From: Marinobacter oulmenensis
Lineage (GTDB): Bacteria > Pseudomonadota > Gammaproteobacteria > Pseudomonadales > Oleiphilaceae
NCBI RefSeq assembly: GCF_014201735.1
Contig: NZ_JACHFE010000001.1
Location: 310,001 to 374,000 of the forward strand
Length of the DNA: 64,000 nt
Direction: 5' to 3'
In this document: positions 1 to 9,581 of the stretch, piece after piece
How positions within the stretch are numbered: position 1 is the first letter of the stretch
Layout: every line of letters begins with the position of its first letter
Program-made: the position numbers and the translations under genes
The notes under the pieces: model-generated
Seen by the model: only the letters and a program-made list of their open reading frames with translations
Told to the model about the DNA's origin: nothing
The model's database searches: none

Positions 1-2
1 TC

Positions 3-1499
3 CTGGAGAAGCACGACACCCAGAAACTGCGGCTGGTGGTGCTGGCGGATGAGGCCGGCGCCACCCAGTTGCATGAACTGGCCAGTGAGCCCGGCATCCG
101 CCGGCGGGCGCGGGAGGTGATTCTTCGCAGCGGTTCGGCCCTGCAACCGGAAGCCCTGCACCGGGTGGCCTGTCTGGAGGCCGCCGCCGTTATTGTGCCC
201 AGTCAGGTGCAGGGGGCAGATTCACTGGTCCCGGCCGACGTCGAGACCGTCAAAGCATTGCTATCGATTGCTGCCGAAGCACGCCACCTGTCGTCGGCGT
301 TGCCTTTTGTGGTCGCCGAAATCCAGGACATGCGCAAGCTCGCCGTGATCGAGCGGGCGTACCCCGGCCCCGTCGAGGTAGTCGCCGGCGATGCCACCAT
401 CAGCAGGCTTATGGTCCAGAACGTCCTGCACCCGAATCTGTCCGAGGTCTACAACGAACTGCTGACGGCCGGCACCGGTAATGAGATCTTCGTGCGCGGG
501 GGCGAGACTGCCGAGGGGCAGACAGTGGCCGGCCTGGCGGCCCGGCGGCCGGATGCCATTGTACTGGGCCTGTTGCGCCCGGAGGCGTCGGGCCAGGGCT
601 GGCGGATGGACATGCCGGCGCGGACCGATGCAGTGATCCGGCCCGAGGATCGGGTGGTGCTTCTGGCAAGGGATTATGAAGATACCGGGCCCGATCCCAA
701 GGCCGCGTTGTTGCCTGAAATCGAGCGCCAGGCGCCTCGCCCGTCTGCGCCCAGGGAGCGGGCCAGCCAGCGGGTGCTGGTGCTGGGCTGGAATCGCCGC
801 GTGCCGAGCCTGGTTACCGAGTTCGCCAGCTACACCGATCGCGAGTTCAGTCTCGATCTGGTGTCAGTGATTCCCATGGAGGAAAGGCAGCGCGAGCTTG
901 ATCGCTATGGCTCGGATCTGGCCCGGGTCAACGGCCGTCTGCTGGATGCGGACTATATGGTCGAAGAAGACCTGAAGCGGCTGGAGCCGGCCGGTTACGA
1001 CACGGTGCTGTTGCTCAGCAGTGACCGGATCGGTTCCGATGAGGAAGCGGATGCCCGGGCCATGGTGGGCTACCTGCAGTTGGAGGAAATCCTCCGGGAA
1101 GGCAATGCCCGTCCTAATGTGATCATGGAACTGAGTGACCCGGATAACCGCCATCTGCTCTACGGCCACCAGAGCGAAATGCTGATCAGCCCGATGATCC
1201 TGAGCCATGTGCTGGCCCAGGTGGCCCTGCGCCGTGAGCTTCGGCTGGTGCTGGACGAGCTGTTTACCCAGGGGGGCGCCGAGATCCAGTTCCGGGACCC
1301 GGCGGATTACCCGTTGCCCGCCAGCGCTGATTTCCGGGTGGTCGAAAAAACCGTGGCTGCCGAAGGTGAGGTGGCTTTGGGGGTATTCCGGGCCAAAGCC
1401 AATGAACAGGGGCGTCACCTGCAGCTGAATCCTCCCCGCAACCTCTATCTGGAACTCACTGCATCCGACCGTCTGGTGGTGCTTTGCCACACTGGCTAG
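3..1499 (+). CDS. CASTOR/POLLUX-type ion channel protein, C-terminal part (5' truncated by window edge)
   Basis: The reading frame is already open at the left edge, so the start codon and the N-terminal membrane segments lie outside; about 498 codons are visible, ending in TAG. The visible part is soluble and resembles the regulatory half of CASTOR/POLLUX-related channels: an RCK/TrkA-N-like region comes first, followed by a linker rich in Arg and Pro and a second nucleotide-binding-like unit that begins with VLVLGWNRR near residue 258 of the visible part. Such proteins gate a cation pore in the inner membrane. Family assignment rests on overall resemblance; no pore sequence can be checked here. 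The next gene (isocitrate lyase) is unrelated and has its own leader. Confidence 0.7.
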   Translation: MEKHDTQKLRLVVLADEAGATQLHELASEPGIRRRAREVILRSGSALQPEALHRVACLEAAAVIVPSQVQGADSLVPADVETVKALLSIAAEARHLSSALPFVVAEIQDMRKLAVIERAYPGPVEVVAGDATISRLMVQNVLHPNLSEVYNELLTAGTGNEIFVRGGETAEGQTVAGLAARRPDAIVLGLLRPEASGQGWRMDMPARTDAVIRPEDRVVLLARDYEDTGPDPKAALLPEIERQAPRPSAPRERASQRVLVLGWNRRVPSLVTEFASYTDREFSLDLVSVIPMEERQRELDRYGSDLARVNGRLLDADYMVEEDLKRLEPAGYDTVLLLSSDRIGSDEEADARAMVGYLQLEEILREGNARPNVIMELSDPDNRHLLYGHQSEMLISPMILSHVLAQVALRRELRLVLDELFTQGGAEIQFRDPADYPLPASADFRVVEKTVAAEGEVALGVFRAKANEQGRHLQLNPPRNLYLELTASDRLVVLCHTG

Positions 1500-1594
1500 G
1501 AGTGCGCTGTGTATTCACGGTAAAAATGTTGAAAATACACCATATAAATTTCAATTATAAAATAAGAGAAACTAAAGTAGCCAATAACGTCATC

Positions 1595-1645
1595 GCCTGC
1601 CCGTATTCCTGAGCAGGCAGTTGGCTTCGGATGCTGCCCGGCAGC
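1595..1645 (+). promoter_or_regulatory. Leader hairpins upstream of isocitrate lyase
   Basis: The 193-base gap between the channel gene and aceA has an AT-rich first half (about 1520-1585), likely holding the promoter, and a GC-richer leader. Two short inverted repeats are visible in that leader: GCCTGC/GCAGGC (1595-1600 with 1613-1618) and GCTGC/GCAGC (1633-1637 with 1641-1645). Neither is followed by a T-tract. Whether they fold or regulate anything is inference. Confidence 0.3.
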
Positions 1646-1692
1646 AGCTTTTCCGCACCGTTTGAACATAAAACGTAGAAAGGACAGAGACC

Positions 1693-3285
1693 ATGCCTTA
1701 CGCACAAGACGTCGACCAGATTGCTTCCATCCTGAAGCAGAACCCGACCTGGAATGCCATCAACCCGAAGCACGCTGCCCGCATGCGCGCCCAGAACAAG
1801 TTCAAGACTGGTCTGGACATCGCCAAGTACACCGCCAAGATCATGCGCGAAGATATGGCGAACTATGACAAGGACAGCTCCCAGTACACCCAGTCCCTGG
1901 GTTGCTGGCATGGCTTCATCGGTCAGCAGAAAATGCTGTCCATCAAGAAGCACTTCGGCACCACCAAACGCCGTTACCTGTACCTCTCCGGCTGGATGGT
2001 TGCCGCCCTGCGTTCCGAGTTCGGCCCGCTGCCTGACCAGTCCATGCACGAGAAAACGGCCGTTTCCAGCCTGATCGAAGAGCTGTACACCTTCCTGCGT
2101 CAGGCGGACGCCTGGGAACTGAACCACCTGTTCCGCGCCCTGGAAGAGGCTGAGAACGCTGGCGATAAAGCCAAGGCTGAAGAGCTGATCAAGCAGATCG
2201 ACAACCATGAAACTCACGTGGTGCCGATCATTGCCGACATCGACGCCGGTTTCGGTAACGCCGAAGCGACTTACCTGCTGGCCAAGAAAATGATCGAAGC
2301 CGGTGCCTGCTGTATCCAGATCGAAAACCAGGTTTCCGACGAGAAGCAGTGTGGTCACCAGGATGGCAAGGTCACCGTGCCGCACGCCGACTTCCTGTCC
2401 AAAATCAACGCGGTTCGCCTGGCGTTCCTGGAGCTGGGTGTGGATGACGGTGTCATCGTTGCCCGTACCGACTCCCTGGGTGCCGGCCTGACCCAGAAGC
2501 TGGCCGTAACCAACGAGCCGGGCGACCTGGGTGACCAGTACAACAGCTTCCTCGACGGCGACTACATCGAGAAGCCGGAAGACATCAACAACGGCGACGT
2601 TGTCATCAAGTCCGACGGCAAGCTGATGAAGCCGAAGCGTCTGGCTTCCGGCCTGTTCCAGTTCAAGCCGGGCACTGGCGAGGACCGTGTGGTCCTGGAC
2701 TGTATCACCAGCCTGCAGAATGGTGCTGACCTGCTGTGGATTGAAACCGAGAAGCCCCACGTTGGCCAGATCGCCAGCATGGTGAACCGCATCCGTGAAG
2801 TCGTGCCCGATGCCAAGCTGGTCTACAACAACAGCCCGTCCTTCAACTGGACCCTGAACTTCCGTCAGCAGGTATTCGACGCCTGGAAGGAAGAAGGCAA
2901 GGACGTGTCCGCTTACGACCGCGACAAGCTGATGAGCGAAGAGTACGACAGCACTGAGCTGGCCCAGCTGGCCGACGAATGGTGCCGTGACTTCCAGCGC
3001 AAGGGTTCTGCAGAAGCAGGTATCTTCCACCACCTGATCACTCTGCCGACCTACCACACCGCGGCTCTGTCCACGGACAATCTGGCCAAGGGCTACTTCG
3101 GTGACCTGGGCATGCTGGCCTACGTCGAAGGAGTTCAGCGCCAGGAAATCCGTCAGGGCATCGCTACCGTGAAGCACCAGGATATGGCTGGCTCCAACAT
3201 CGGCGATGACCACAAAGAGTTTTTCGCCGGTGATGCTGCCCTGAAGGCCGGAGGTAAAGACAACACCATGAACCAGTTCGGTTAA
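1693..3285 (+). CDS. aceA: Isocitrate lyase (long Pseudomonas-type)
   Basis: Cleaves isocitrate to glyoxylate and succinate, the first step of the glyoxylate shunt, in the cytoplasm; it allows growth on acetate, fatty acids or alkanes. The protein is 530 aa, longer than the roughly 430-aa E. coli enzyme and typical of the Pseudomonas-type subgroup. The catalytic loop reads KQCGH at residues 218-222, with Cys220 as the catalytic cysteine. The metal-binding DIDAGFG segment lies at about residues 182-188. The ATG follows AAAGGACAGAGACC, a good ribosome-binding site. The gene stands alone between its own AT-rich leader and a strong terminator; no malate synthase gene is nearby. Confidence 0.97.
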   Translation: MPYAQDVDQIASILKQNPTWNAINPKHAARMRAQNKFKTGLDIAKYTAKIMREDMANYDKDSSQYTQSLGCWHGFIGQQKMLSIKKHFGTTKRRYLYLSGWMVAALRSEFGPLPDQSMHEKTAVSSLIEELYTFLRQADAWELNHLFRALEEAENAGDKAKAEELIKQIDNHETHVVPIIADIDAGFGNAEATYLLAKKMIEAGACCIQIENQVSDEKQCGHQDGKVTVPHADFLSKINAVRLAFLELGVDDGVIVARTDSLGAGLTQKLAVTNEPGDLGDQYNSFLDGDYIEKPEDINNGDVVIKSDGKLMKPKRLASGLFQFKPGTGEDRVVLDCITSLQNGADLLWIETEKPHVGQIASMVNRIREVVPDAKLVYNNSPSFNWTLNFRQQVFDAWKEEGKDVSAYDRDKLMSEEYDSTELAQLADEWCRDFQRKGSAEAGIFHHLITLPTYHTAALSTDNLAKGYFGDLGMLAYVEGVQRQEIRQGIATVKHQDMAGSNIGDDHKEFFAGDAALKAGGKDNTMNQFG

Positions 3286-3335
3286 TCGACGGTTCCGGTT
3301 GTCTGCCGGGCGGCCCTGGCCGCCCGGATATCCAG

Positions 3336-3375
3336 CAGACCCCGCATGGCGCAAGCCGGCGGGGTCTGTTTTTTT
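3336..3375 (+). terminator. Rho-independent terminator of aceA
   Basis: CAGACCCCGC pairs with GCGGGGTCTG (3336-3345 with 3359-3368), followed by a run of seven T. A second GC hairpin, GGGCGGCC/GGCCGCCC, lies just before it at about 3308-3325. It closes the aceA transcript. Confidence 0.9.
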
Positions 3376-3461
3376 GTGTTTCCTATAGAGGGTAACGCCT
3401 GGCCCCATTCCGGGAAATGGAGAACGACGAGCCATGATCCCGGCTTCCGGACCTGTGCCCT

Positions 3462-5030
3462 TTAGGAGGTCCGGCTTCCGGGGTGTGCGTGTTCCTGGTA
3501 GTCCTGCAGGTGGCTGGCCAGGGCAACACCGGTTTCGCTCATGGTGAGGTAGGCCTGGTTGGCACCTGCGGCCCGGATTCTGTCTGCCTCATCAGCAAAC
3601 ATGGTGTGCGCCACGATGTAGCCGGTGAAGCCCAGCTTCCGCAGCCGCCGGGTGGCGATCAGCTTGCCTTCGATGTCACTCATGGCGAGCACCACAGACT
3701 GCAGCTCCGGCATATGCAGACCTTCCCAGAAGGTGATGTCCTCGGCATCGGCAAACACCACGTTACGCCCGTCGTGCCGGTGCTTTTCGGCCTTGGCGGG
3801 GTCCGAGTCCAGGCCCATCAGCCGGCTCTCGGTGGCTCTCAGCCAGTCGTAGGCGGCGGTTCCTGTACGCCCCATACCCATCACCAGAATCCGGGTGTCG
3901 CCCAGGGATATGGGTTGTTCATCCGGGTGCCGTTTCTGGCTTTCAAACCGGCCGATCCGGTGACGGATGCGCTCGAACAGGGAATGCGAAACCCGATTCA
4001 GCGGGGCTGAAATGACAAAGGACAGGGACACACTGATGGCCAGGGGCACCAGCCACTGGGGCAGGGCGACACTGGCGACGATCAGCCCGAATTCACTGTA
4101 GTTGGTCAGCGACAGGGCCGTCAGGAAACTGCTGCGTGAGCGCAACCGGAAAGCCAGCAGCAGGAAATAGAACAGAATGCCCTTGAGCGGCAGCACCAGG
4201 GCGGCGACCAGGGCAAAGATCAGCGCCTGCTGGTCTGGCAGGCCGTCGATACCGATCTGCAGGAAAAAGCCAACCAGGAACATCTCCTTGACACTCCACA
4301 GGGACTTGGCCAGTTCCTGGGCCCGGGGATGGTTGGCCAGCATGGCGCCGAACACCAGGGCGCCGAGCTCCGAGCTCAGGCCGACGGCTTCGAAGCCCAG
4401 ACCGCCAAGTACCAGGGCCAGCAGCAGGCCGAGCAGCACCAGCAGCTCGTCGTGACCGCTGGCATCCAGCAGGCGATAGAGAGCCGGTCGCAGCAGTGGC
4501 AGGCCGAAGACGATCAGCGCCCATTCAGACGGGGTCTTGCCCGCAGCCAGGCTCATCACCACCAGGGCAATCAGGTCCTGCATGATCAGGATGCCAATGG
4601 CCACCCGGCCGTGGAAGGCCCGCAGTTCCCGTTTGCCTTCGAGCACCTTGGCCGCCAGCACCGTGCTGGAGAAGGAAAGCGCCACCGCCAGCAGCAGGGC
4701 CGTCATCCAGTCCAGATCCAGAAGCCAGTAGAGCCCCGGCGTGAAGATCAGGCAGGTGATGCCGAAATGCAGCAGCCCGCCCCCGATGACTTCCGGGCTG
4801 ATGATGGACTTGAGCTTGAGTTTCAGGCCAACGGTGAACAGAAGCAGCAGCACCCCGAGGTGGGCGATATGCTCCAGAACGTCGGTCTGCCCGACAGACA
4901 GGTCGGTAAAGGTGGCCAGGCCGCTCAGGGCAAACCCGGCGGCCAGGTAGCCCACCAAAGGAGGCAGGCCGATGGCCTTCACCATCAGACCCAGTCCGAA
5001 GGCGAAGGTAATCCAGATGGCTTCAGGCAT
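3462..5030 (-). CDS. Kef-type (CPA2) cation:proton antiporter with TrkA-N domain
   Basis: Predicted inner-membrane K+(or Na+)/H+ antiporter. Of its 522 residues, about 1-360 are hydrophobic with many membrane segments of the Na_H_Exchanger fold, and from about residue 374 a cytoplasmic TrkA-N/RCK domain starts with the Rossmann motif RILVMGMGRTG, which binds NAD(H) in this family. The layout matches YbaL/RosB-like proteins; no KefF/KefG partner gene is adjacent, so glutathione gating is not supported. It lies downstream of purD on the same strand with a 36-base gap and may be co-transcribed. Confidence 0.88.
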   Translation of the reverse strand: MPEAIWITFAFGLGLMVKAIGLPPLVGYLAAGFALSGLATFTDLSVGQTDVLEHIAHLGVLLLLFTVGLKLKLKSIISPEVIGGGLLHFGITCLIFTPGLYWLLDLDWMTALLLAVALSFSSTVLAAKVLEGKRELRAFHGRVAIGILIMQDLIALVVMSLAAGKTPSEWALIVFGLPLLRPALYRLLDASGHDELLVLLGLLLALVLGGLGFEAVGLSSELGALVFGAMLANHPRAQELAKSLWSVKEMFLVGFFLQIGIDGLPDQQALIFALVAALVLPLKGILFYFLLLAFRLRSRSSFLTALSLTNYSEFGLIVASVALPQWLVPLAISVSLSFVISAPLNRVSHSLFERIRHRIGRFESQKRHPDEQPISLGDTRILVMGMGRTGTAAYDWLRATESRLMGLDSDPAKAEKHRHDGRNVVFADAEDITFWEGLHMPELQSVVLAMSDIEGKLIATRRLRKLGFTGYIVAHTMFADEADRIRAAGANQAYLTMSETGVALASHLQDYQEHAHPGSRTS

Positions 5031-5066
5031 CAGCAGCAGACCTTGTTAAGTCCGTTGTCGAGTGTG

Positions 5067-6353
5067 TCAGCCCTGTTCCCGGGCAATCGCACGGTGGGCG
5101 ATGTCCTTGCGGTAAAATACACCGTTCCAGGTGACCTGTGCAGCCAGAGCATAGGCCCTCTGCTGGGCTTCGGTCACGGTGTTGCCTAGAGCCGTCGCAC
5201 ACAGGACCCGTCCGCCACTGGTGACCACCTGGTCGCCTTCCATCCGGGTGCCGGCGTGAAAGACTTTCTCGCCCTCGGTTTCGGTCTCCGGCAGCCCGGA
5301 GATGACATCCCCCTTATTGTAGCTGCCCGGGTAGCCACCGGCTGCCAGGACGATGCCGACCGAGGCGCGATCATCCCACCGGGAGTCACACTGATCCAGC
5401 CTGCCGTCCACCGCCGCCTGACACAGCTCCACCAGGTCAGACTGCATGCGCAGCATGATGGGCTGGGTTTCCGGGTCGCCGAACCGGCAGTTGAACTCGA
5501 TGACCTTGGGCGCGCCCTGACCATCAATCATCAGGCCTGCGTACAGGAAGCCCTTGTAAGGGTGACCCTCGGCGGCCATGCCGTTGACGGTAGGCATGAT
5601 GACTTCATCCATGATGCGCTGGTGCACATCGGCGGTGACCACCGGCGCCGGTGAATAGGCGCCCATGCCGCCGGTGTTGGGGCCAGTATCGCCGTCACCC
5701 ACGCGCTTGTGGTCCTGGGAAGTGGCCATGGCCAGCACATTCTGGCCGTCCACCATGACGATGAAGGAGGCTTCTTCGCCGTCCAGGAACTCCTCGATGA
5801 CCACGCGGCTGCCGGCATCGCCGAAGGCATTGCCTGCGAGCATGTCGCGGATGGCGGCCTCGGCCTCTTCCAGGGTCATGGCGACGATCACGCCTTTGCC
5901 GGCGGCCAGGCCATCGGCTTTTACCACGATCGGCGCGCCTTTCTCGCGCACGTAGGCCAGGGCTTCGTCCACATCGGTGAAGTTGGCGTAGTCAGCCGTC
6001 GGAATCTTCTGGCGGGCGAGGAAATCCTTGGTGAAGGCCTTGGAACCTTCGAGCTGGGCGGCACCGGCGGTGGGGCCGAAGATACGCAAGCCGCGCTCCT
6101 CGAACTTGTCGACCACACCGGCCACCAGGGGGGCTTCCGGCCCGACAATGGTCAGGCCGACGTTGTTCTGCTCGGCAAAATTGGCCAGGCCGTCCAGGTC
6201 CAGTACGTCCAGGTCGACGTTCTCCAGGTTCGGTTCACGGGCAGTGCCGGCGTTGCCGGGGGCCACGAAAACCTTGTCCGCCTGGGGAGACTGGGCCGCT
6301 TTCCAGGCCAGGGCGTGTTCGCGACCACCGCCGCCGATAACCAGAATGTTCAT
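5067..6353 (-). CDS. purD: Phosphoribosylamine-glycine ligase
   Basis: Ligates glycine to phosphoribosylamine with ATP, step 2 of de novo purine synthesis, in the cytoplasm. The protein has 428 aa, the usual family length. The N terminus MNILVIGGGGREHALAWK is the hallmark GARS nucleotide-binding loop, followed by the ATP-grasp segment (VVKADGLAAGKGV) and the metal-binding EFNCRFGDPE stretch. The ATG is preceded by CAGGAGAACAGC. It lies 21 bases after purH on the same strand, the standard purHD order. Confidence 0.97.
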   Translation of the reverse strand: MNILVIGGGGREHALAWKAAQSPQADKVFVAPGNAGTAREPNLENVDLDVLDLDGLANFAEQNNVGLTIVGPEAPLVAGVVDKFEERGLRIFGPTAGAAQLEGSKAFTKDFLARQKIPTADYANFTDVDEALAYVREKGAPIVVKADGLAAGKGVIVAMTLEEAEAAIRDMLAGNAFGDAGSRVVIEEFLDGEEASFIVMVDGQNVLAMATSQDHKRVGDGDTGPNTGGMGAYSPAPVVTADVHQRIMDEVIMPTVNGMAAEGHPYKGFLYAGLMIDGQGAPKVIEFNCRFGDPETQPIMLRMQSDLVELCQAAVDGRLDQCDSRWDDRASVGIVLAAGGYPGSYNKGDVISGLPETETEGEKVFHAGTRMEGDQVVTSGGRVLCATALGNTVTEAQQRAYALAAQVTWNGVFYRKDIAHRAIAREQG

Positions 6354-6374
6354 GCTGTTCTCCTGAGTACTCGA

Positions 6375-7955
6375 TCAGTGGCGGAAATGGCGCATGCCGG
6401 TGAAGACCATGGCAATGCCGTGCTCGTTGGCGGCATCGATCACTTCCTGGTCGCGCATGGAGCCGCCCGGCTGGATGACGGCGGTAATGCCGGCCTCGGC
6501 GGCGGCGTCAATGCCGTCCCGGAACGGGAAGAAGGCATCGGAAGACATCACCGAGCCCTTCACTTCCAGGTTCTCATCCGCGGCCTTGATGCCGGCGATC
6601 CTGGCACTGTACACGCGGCTCATCTGGCCGGCGCCGACACCGATGGTGCGTCCGGCCTTGGCGTAGACGATGGCGTTGGATTTCACGTACTTGGCCACTT
6701 CCCAGGCGAACAGCAGGTCGTTCAGTTCCTGCTCGCTGGGCTGGCGTTCGGTCACCACCTTCACGTCTTCCATGGCGACCATTCCCAGGTCACGATCCTG
6801 CACCAGCAGGCCGCCGGTCACACGCTTGTAGTCCAGAGACTTGGCGCGGGTGCCGTCAAACTCGCCACAGGCCAGCAGACGCACGTTCTTCTTGGCGGCA
6901 ACGACCTCGACCGCTTCCGGCGCGATGGTCGGCGCGATGATCACTTCCACGAACTGACGATCCACGATGGCCTTGGCGGTGGCTGCATCCAGTTCCCGGT
7001 TAAAGGCGATGATGCCGCCGAACGCAGACGTCGGGTCGGTGGCAAAGGCCAGATCATAGGCCTGCTCAATGTCGGCGCCGATGGCTACGCCACAGGGGTT
7101 GGCGTGCTTGACGATAACACAGGCCGGATCGGCAAAAGGTTTCACGCATTCCAGGGCGGCGTCGGTGTCGGCTACGTTGTTGTAGCTCAGCTCTTTACCC
7201 TGCAGCTGCTTGGCGGTGGCCACGCAGGCCTCACGTGGGTTGCGCTCGGCATAGAAGGCGGCGCGCTGGTGCGGGTTCTCGCCGTAACGCATGTCCTGGA
7301 CCTTCACGAACTGGGCGTTGAAGGTGCGGGGGAAATCGGCGTTATCGTTGTCCGGGGTGCGGCCACCCAGGTAGTTGGCAATGGCACCGTCGTAGCCGGC
7401 GGTGTGCTCGAACGCTTTTACGGCCAGGTCGAAACGGGTGCTGTAGGTGAGCTCGCCGTCGTTGTCATCCAGCTCTTTAAGTACCCGGCTGTAATCCGAG
7501 GCGTTGACCACGATGGCGACATCGTTGTGGTTCTTGGCCGCGGCACGGACCATGGTCGGGCCGCCGATGTCGATGTTTTCAATGGCGGTGGCCAGGTCGC
7601 AGTCCGGGTTGGCGACGGTGTCTTCGAACGGGTAGAGATTCACCACCACCATGTCGATGGGGTTGATGCCATGCTCGCCCATCACTGCATCATCGGTACC
7701 ACGACGGCCGAGAATGCCGCCATGGATTTTCGGGTGCAGGGTCTTTACCCGGCCGTCCATCATTTCGGGGAAGCCGGTGTAGTCGGACACTTCGGTAACC
7801 GGTACGTTGTTTTCCCTGAGCAGTCGGAAAGTGCCACCGGTGGATAGCAGCTCAACGCCGCGTTCGGTCAGGGCTCGGCCGAAATCGACGATGCCGGTTT
7901 TATCACTCACGCTGATCAGGGCGCGACGGACTGGGGTATTAGCCTGATTTGCCAT
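6375..7955 (-). CDS. purH: Bifunctional AICAR transformylase / IMP cyclohydrolase
   Basis: Catalyses the last two steps of purine synthesis, formylation of AICAR and closure to IMP. I chose the ATG at 7955 (protein starting [15 protein letters not shown], 526 aa) rather than an upstream in-frame start at 8015, because family members start just before the [11 protein letters not shown] motif of the cyclohydrolase domain and the upstream stretch overlaps a terminator-like hairpin. The transformylase half carries RYGENPHQ and the KHANPCGVA motif. It is followed by purD. Confidence 0.97.
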   Translation of the reverse strand: MANQANTPVRRALISVSDKTGIVDFGRALTERGVELLSTGGTFRLLRENNVPVTEVSDYTGFPEMMDGRVKTLHPKIHGGILGRRGTDDAVMGEHGINPIDMVVVNLYPFEDTVANPDCDLATAIENIDIGGPTMVRAAAKNHNDVAIVVNASDYSRVLKELDDNDGELTYSTRFDLAVKAFEHTAGYDGAIANYLGGRTPDNDNADFPRTFNAQFVKVQDMRYGENPHQRAAFYAERNPREACVATAKQLQGKELSYNNVADTDAALECVKPFADPACVIVKHANPCGVAIGADIEQAYDLAFATDPTSAFGGIIAFNRELDAATAKAIVDRQFVEVIIAPTIAPEAVEVVAAKKNVRLLACGEFDGTRAKSLDYKRVTGGLLVQDRDLGMVAMEDVKVVTERQPSEQELNDLLFAWEVAKYVKSNAIVYAKAGRTIGVGAGQMSRVYSARIAGIKAADENLEVKGSVMSSDAFFPFRDGIDAAAEAGITAVIQPGGSMRDQEVIDAANEHGIAMVFTGMRHFRH

Positions 7956-8012
7956 GGGTACGTTCTTCGCTGGTCGGATATGCCGGGTAATGAATGTTCT
8001 CGATGCAAACAA

Positions 8013-8047
8013 CAAGGGCCTCGCGAAGCTGATCCGGGAGGCCCTTG
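8013..8047 (-). terminator. Probable terminator between fis and purH
   Basis: A perfect 10-bp inverted repeat, CAAGGGCCTC/GAGGCCCTTG, sits just after the fis stop codon, and on the minus strand it is followed by TTGTTTG, a short T-rich tail. It probably ends or reduces dusB-fis transcription before purH. Confidence 0.6.
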
Positions 8048-8060
8048 AGGGTTGCGGGTA

Positions 8061-8378
8061 TTATAGCAGACCGTGCTGCTTGAGCTTCTTGCGCAGAGTG
8101 CCGCGATTCAGGCCAAGCATGGTGGAAGCCTTGGTCTGGTTGTTGCGGGTGTACTTCATTACCTGCTCCAGCAGCGGCGCTTCCACTTCGGACAGCACCA
8201 GCTGGTAAACATCGGTGACCGGTGCGCCGTCCAGTTGCTGGAAGTAGTTCTTCAGGGCAACTTCGACGCTGTCGCGCAGTGTTACGCTGTTGCCACTGCC
8301 GTTGACGGTCTGCAGCTGGTTGATTTCGTCGTTGGCCGGCATGCCCGGGTTGTCGTTTGTCAAAGTCTCAGCAGTCAT
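8061..8378 (-). CDS. fis: DNA-binding protein Fis
   Basis: Nucleoid protein and transcription regulator, active as a homodimer on bent DNA and abundant in early growth. The 105-aa protein ends in the Fis-type helix-turn-helix, roughly residues 80-105 ([12 protein letters not shown] near the end). The N-terminal part is more variable, as in the family. The start codon overlaps the dusB stop by four bases (ATGA), so the two are translationally coupled, the arrangement seen across gammaproteobacteria. Confidence 0.96.
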   Translation of the reverse strand: MTAETLTNDNPGMPANDEINQLQTVNGSGNSVTLRDSVEVALKNYFQQLDGAPVTDVYQLVLSEVEAPLLEQVMKYTRNNQTKASTMLGLNRGTLRKKLKQHGLL

Positions 8379-9373
8379 GCTGCGAATACCTCTCCATTTC
8401 GTATGCGTGCGAAGTAGTGTTCAATGCTGTCTTTCTGCTCCAGCGCGTCATCAATGGCATTGAAGCGTTTACGGAACTCTCTGCTTTCATCATGGGCCTG
8501 CAGGTACCAGCCCACGTGTTTGCGGGCAATGCGAACACCCATGGTTTCGCCATAGAACCGGTGCAGTTCCGACAGGTGTTCCTGCAGGATGCCTTCAACC
8601 TCGTCCAGTGGCGGCTCGGGCAGATGCTGACCGGTCTCCAGGTAATGCAGTATCTCCCGGAAGATCCAGGGCCGCCCCTGGGCACCACGGCCGACCAGAA
8701 GCCCGTCAGCGTCGGTGTGTCGGAGCACCTGCCGGGCTTTTTCCGGTGTGCTGATGTCACCATTGGCGAAGACCGGAATGCCCACACTCTCCTTGACCCG
8801 GGCAATGGTGTCGTACTCAGCGTCACCGTTGTACTTGTCGGCCCGGGTACGCCCGTGTACGGCCAGGGCCTGAATACCCGCGTCTTCCGCCATCCGGGCG
8901 ATCGCCGGGGCATTGCGGTGATCCCGGTCCCAGCCCGTTCTCATCTTCAGTGTGACCGGTACATCCACAGCTGCGACGACGGCCTGAAGGATGTCACGGA
9001 CCAGAGTCTCGTCTTTCATCAGTGCTGACCCCGCGGCCTTGTTGCAGACCTTTTTGGCCGGGCAGCCCATGTTGATGTCGATGATCTGGGCCCCGAACTG
9101 CGCGTTCTGTCGGGCGGCGTCCGCGAGCATGGCCGGATCGCCACCGGCAATCTGTACCGACCGCGGCTCGGGTTCGCCCTGATGATCCAGGCGGGTACGC
9201 GATTTCCGGGTATTCCAGAGTTTGCTGTCGGCGATCACCATTTCTGAAACCGCCAGCCCGGCTCCCATTCGGCGGCACAGTTGCCGGAACGGCCGATCCG
9301 TCACGCCCGCCATGGGCGCAACAATCAGCGGATTAGGCAGTGTGTACGGCCCGATTTTTGCCGTTGGCAGCAT
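8375..9373 (-). CDS. dusB: tRNA-dihydrouridine synthase B
   Basis: FMN enzyme that reduces specific uridines in tRNA to dihydrouridine using NADPH. The Dus signature [19 protein letters not shown] is present, its second Cys being the catalytic acid. The N-terminal barrel strand reads [17 protein letters not shown] placed the start at the ATG at 9373 (332 aa); an in-frame GTG six codons upstream at 9391 is possible, and neither has a strong ribosome-binding site. First gene of the dusB-fis operon, with its own promoter candidate upstream. Confidence 0.95.
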   Translation of the reverse strand: MLPTAKIGPYTLPNPLIVAPMAGVTDRPFRQLCRRMGAGLAVSEMVIADSKLWNTRKSRTRLDHQGEPEPRSVQIAGGDPAMLADAARQNAQFGAQIIDINMGCPAKKVCNKAAGSALMKDETLVRDILQAVVAAVDVPVTLKMRTGWDRDHRNAPAIARMAEDAGIQALAVHGRTRADKYNGDAEYDTIARVKESVGIPVFANGDISTPEKARQVLRHTDADGLLVGRGAQGRPWIFREILHYLETGQHLPEPPLDEVEGILQEHLSELHRFYGETMGVRIARKHVGWYLQAHDESREFRKRFNAIDDALEQKDSIEHYFARIRNGEVFAA

Positions 9374-9420
9374 GGTCTGAGTCCGTGTCACAGGGTGTTC
9401 AGCAAGAGCCGGACAGAATG

Positions 9421-9441
9421 ACTGGTCAAATTGTGACCGGT
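9421..9441 (-). promoter_or_regulatory. Dyad in the dusB-fis leader
   Basis: ACTGGTCA and TGACCGGT (7 of 8 positions complementary) flank a 5-base loop. On the minus strand the dyad lies 21-41 bases past the predicted -10 box, that is in the untranslated leader of dusB-fis. It could be an operator or an RNA hairpin; function unknown. Confidence 0.35.
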
Positions 9442-9461
9442 CAGTTGTCCGAAGGGCGGTA

Positions 9462-9490
9462 ATAATACCTTTGGGGGCAGCCTGATTGAA
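9462..9490 (-). promoter_or_regulatory. Predicted sigma-70 promoter of dusB-fis
   Basis: On the minus strand TTCAAT (-35, 9490-9485) and TATTAT (-10, 9467-9462) are separated by exactly 17 bases, about 90 bases before the dusB start. Confidence 0.5.
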
Positions 9491-9581
9491 GGGGCGGACA
9501 ACCGAAAAAACTGATTATTTTTCGCGCTTTCTGGTTGACTTTTGTGCTGTCAACTTCCGGGCCCCGGGAAATTGACCGGGG

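Noticed and set aside
2344..2358. KQCGH instead of KKCGH in isocitrate lyase, as a possible inactivating change
   Set aside because: The long Pseudomonas-type enzymes carry KQCGH as a normal feature.
1555..3435. Long open frame on the minus strand over aceA (626 codons)
   Set aside because: It is the antisense shadow of a highly expressed, GC3-rich gene; its sequence has no recognisable domain and a composition typical of reverse-frame translation.
5709..7847. Long open frame on the plus strand over purD-purH (712 codons)
   Set aside because: It spans two real minus-strand genes and their intergenic gap, is Gly/His/Val-rich in the manner of antisense frames, and has no ribosome-binding site.
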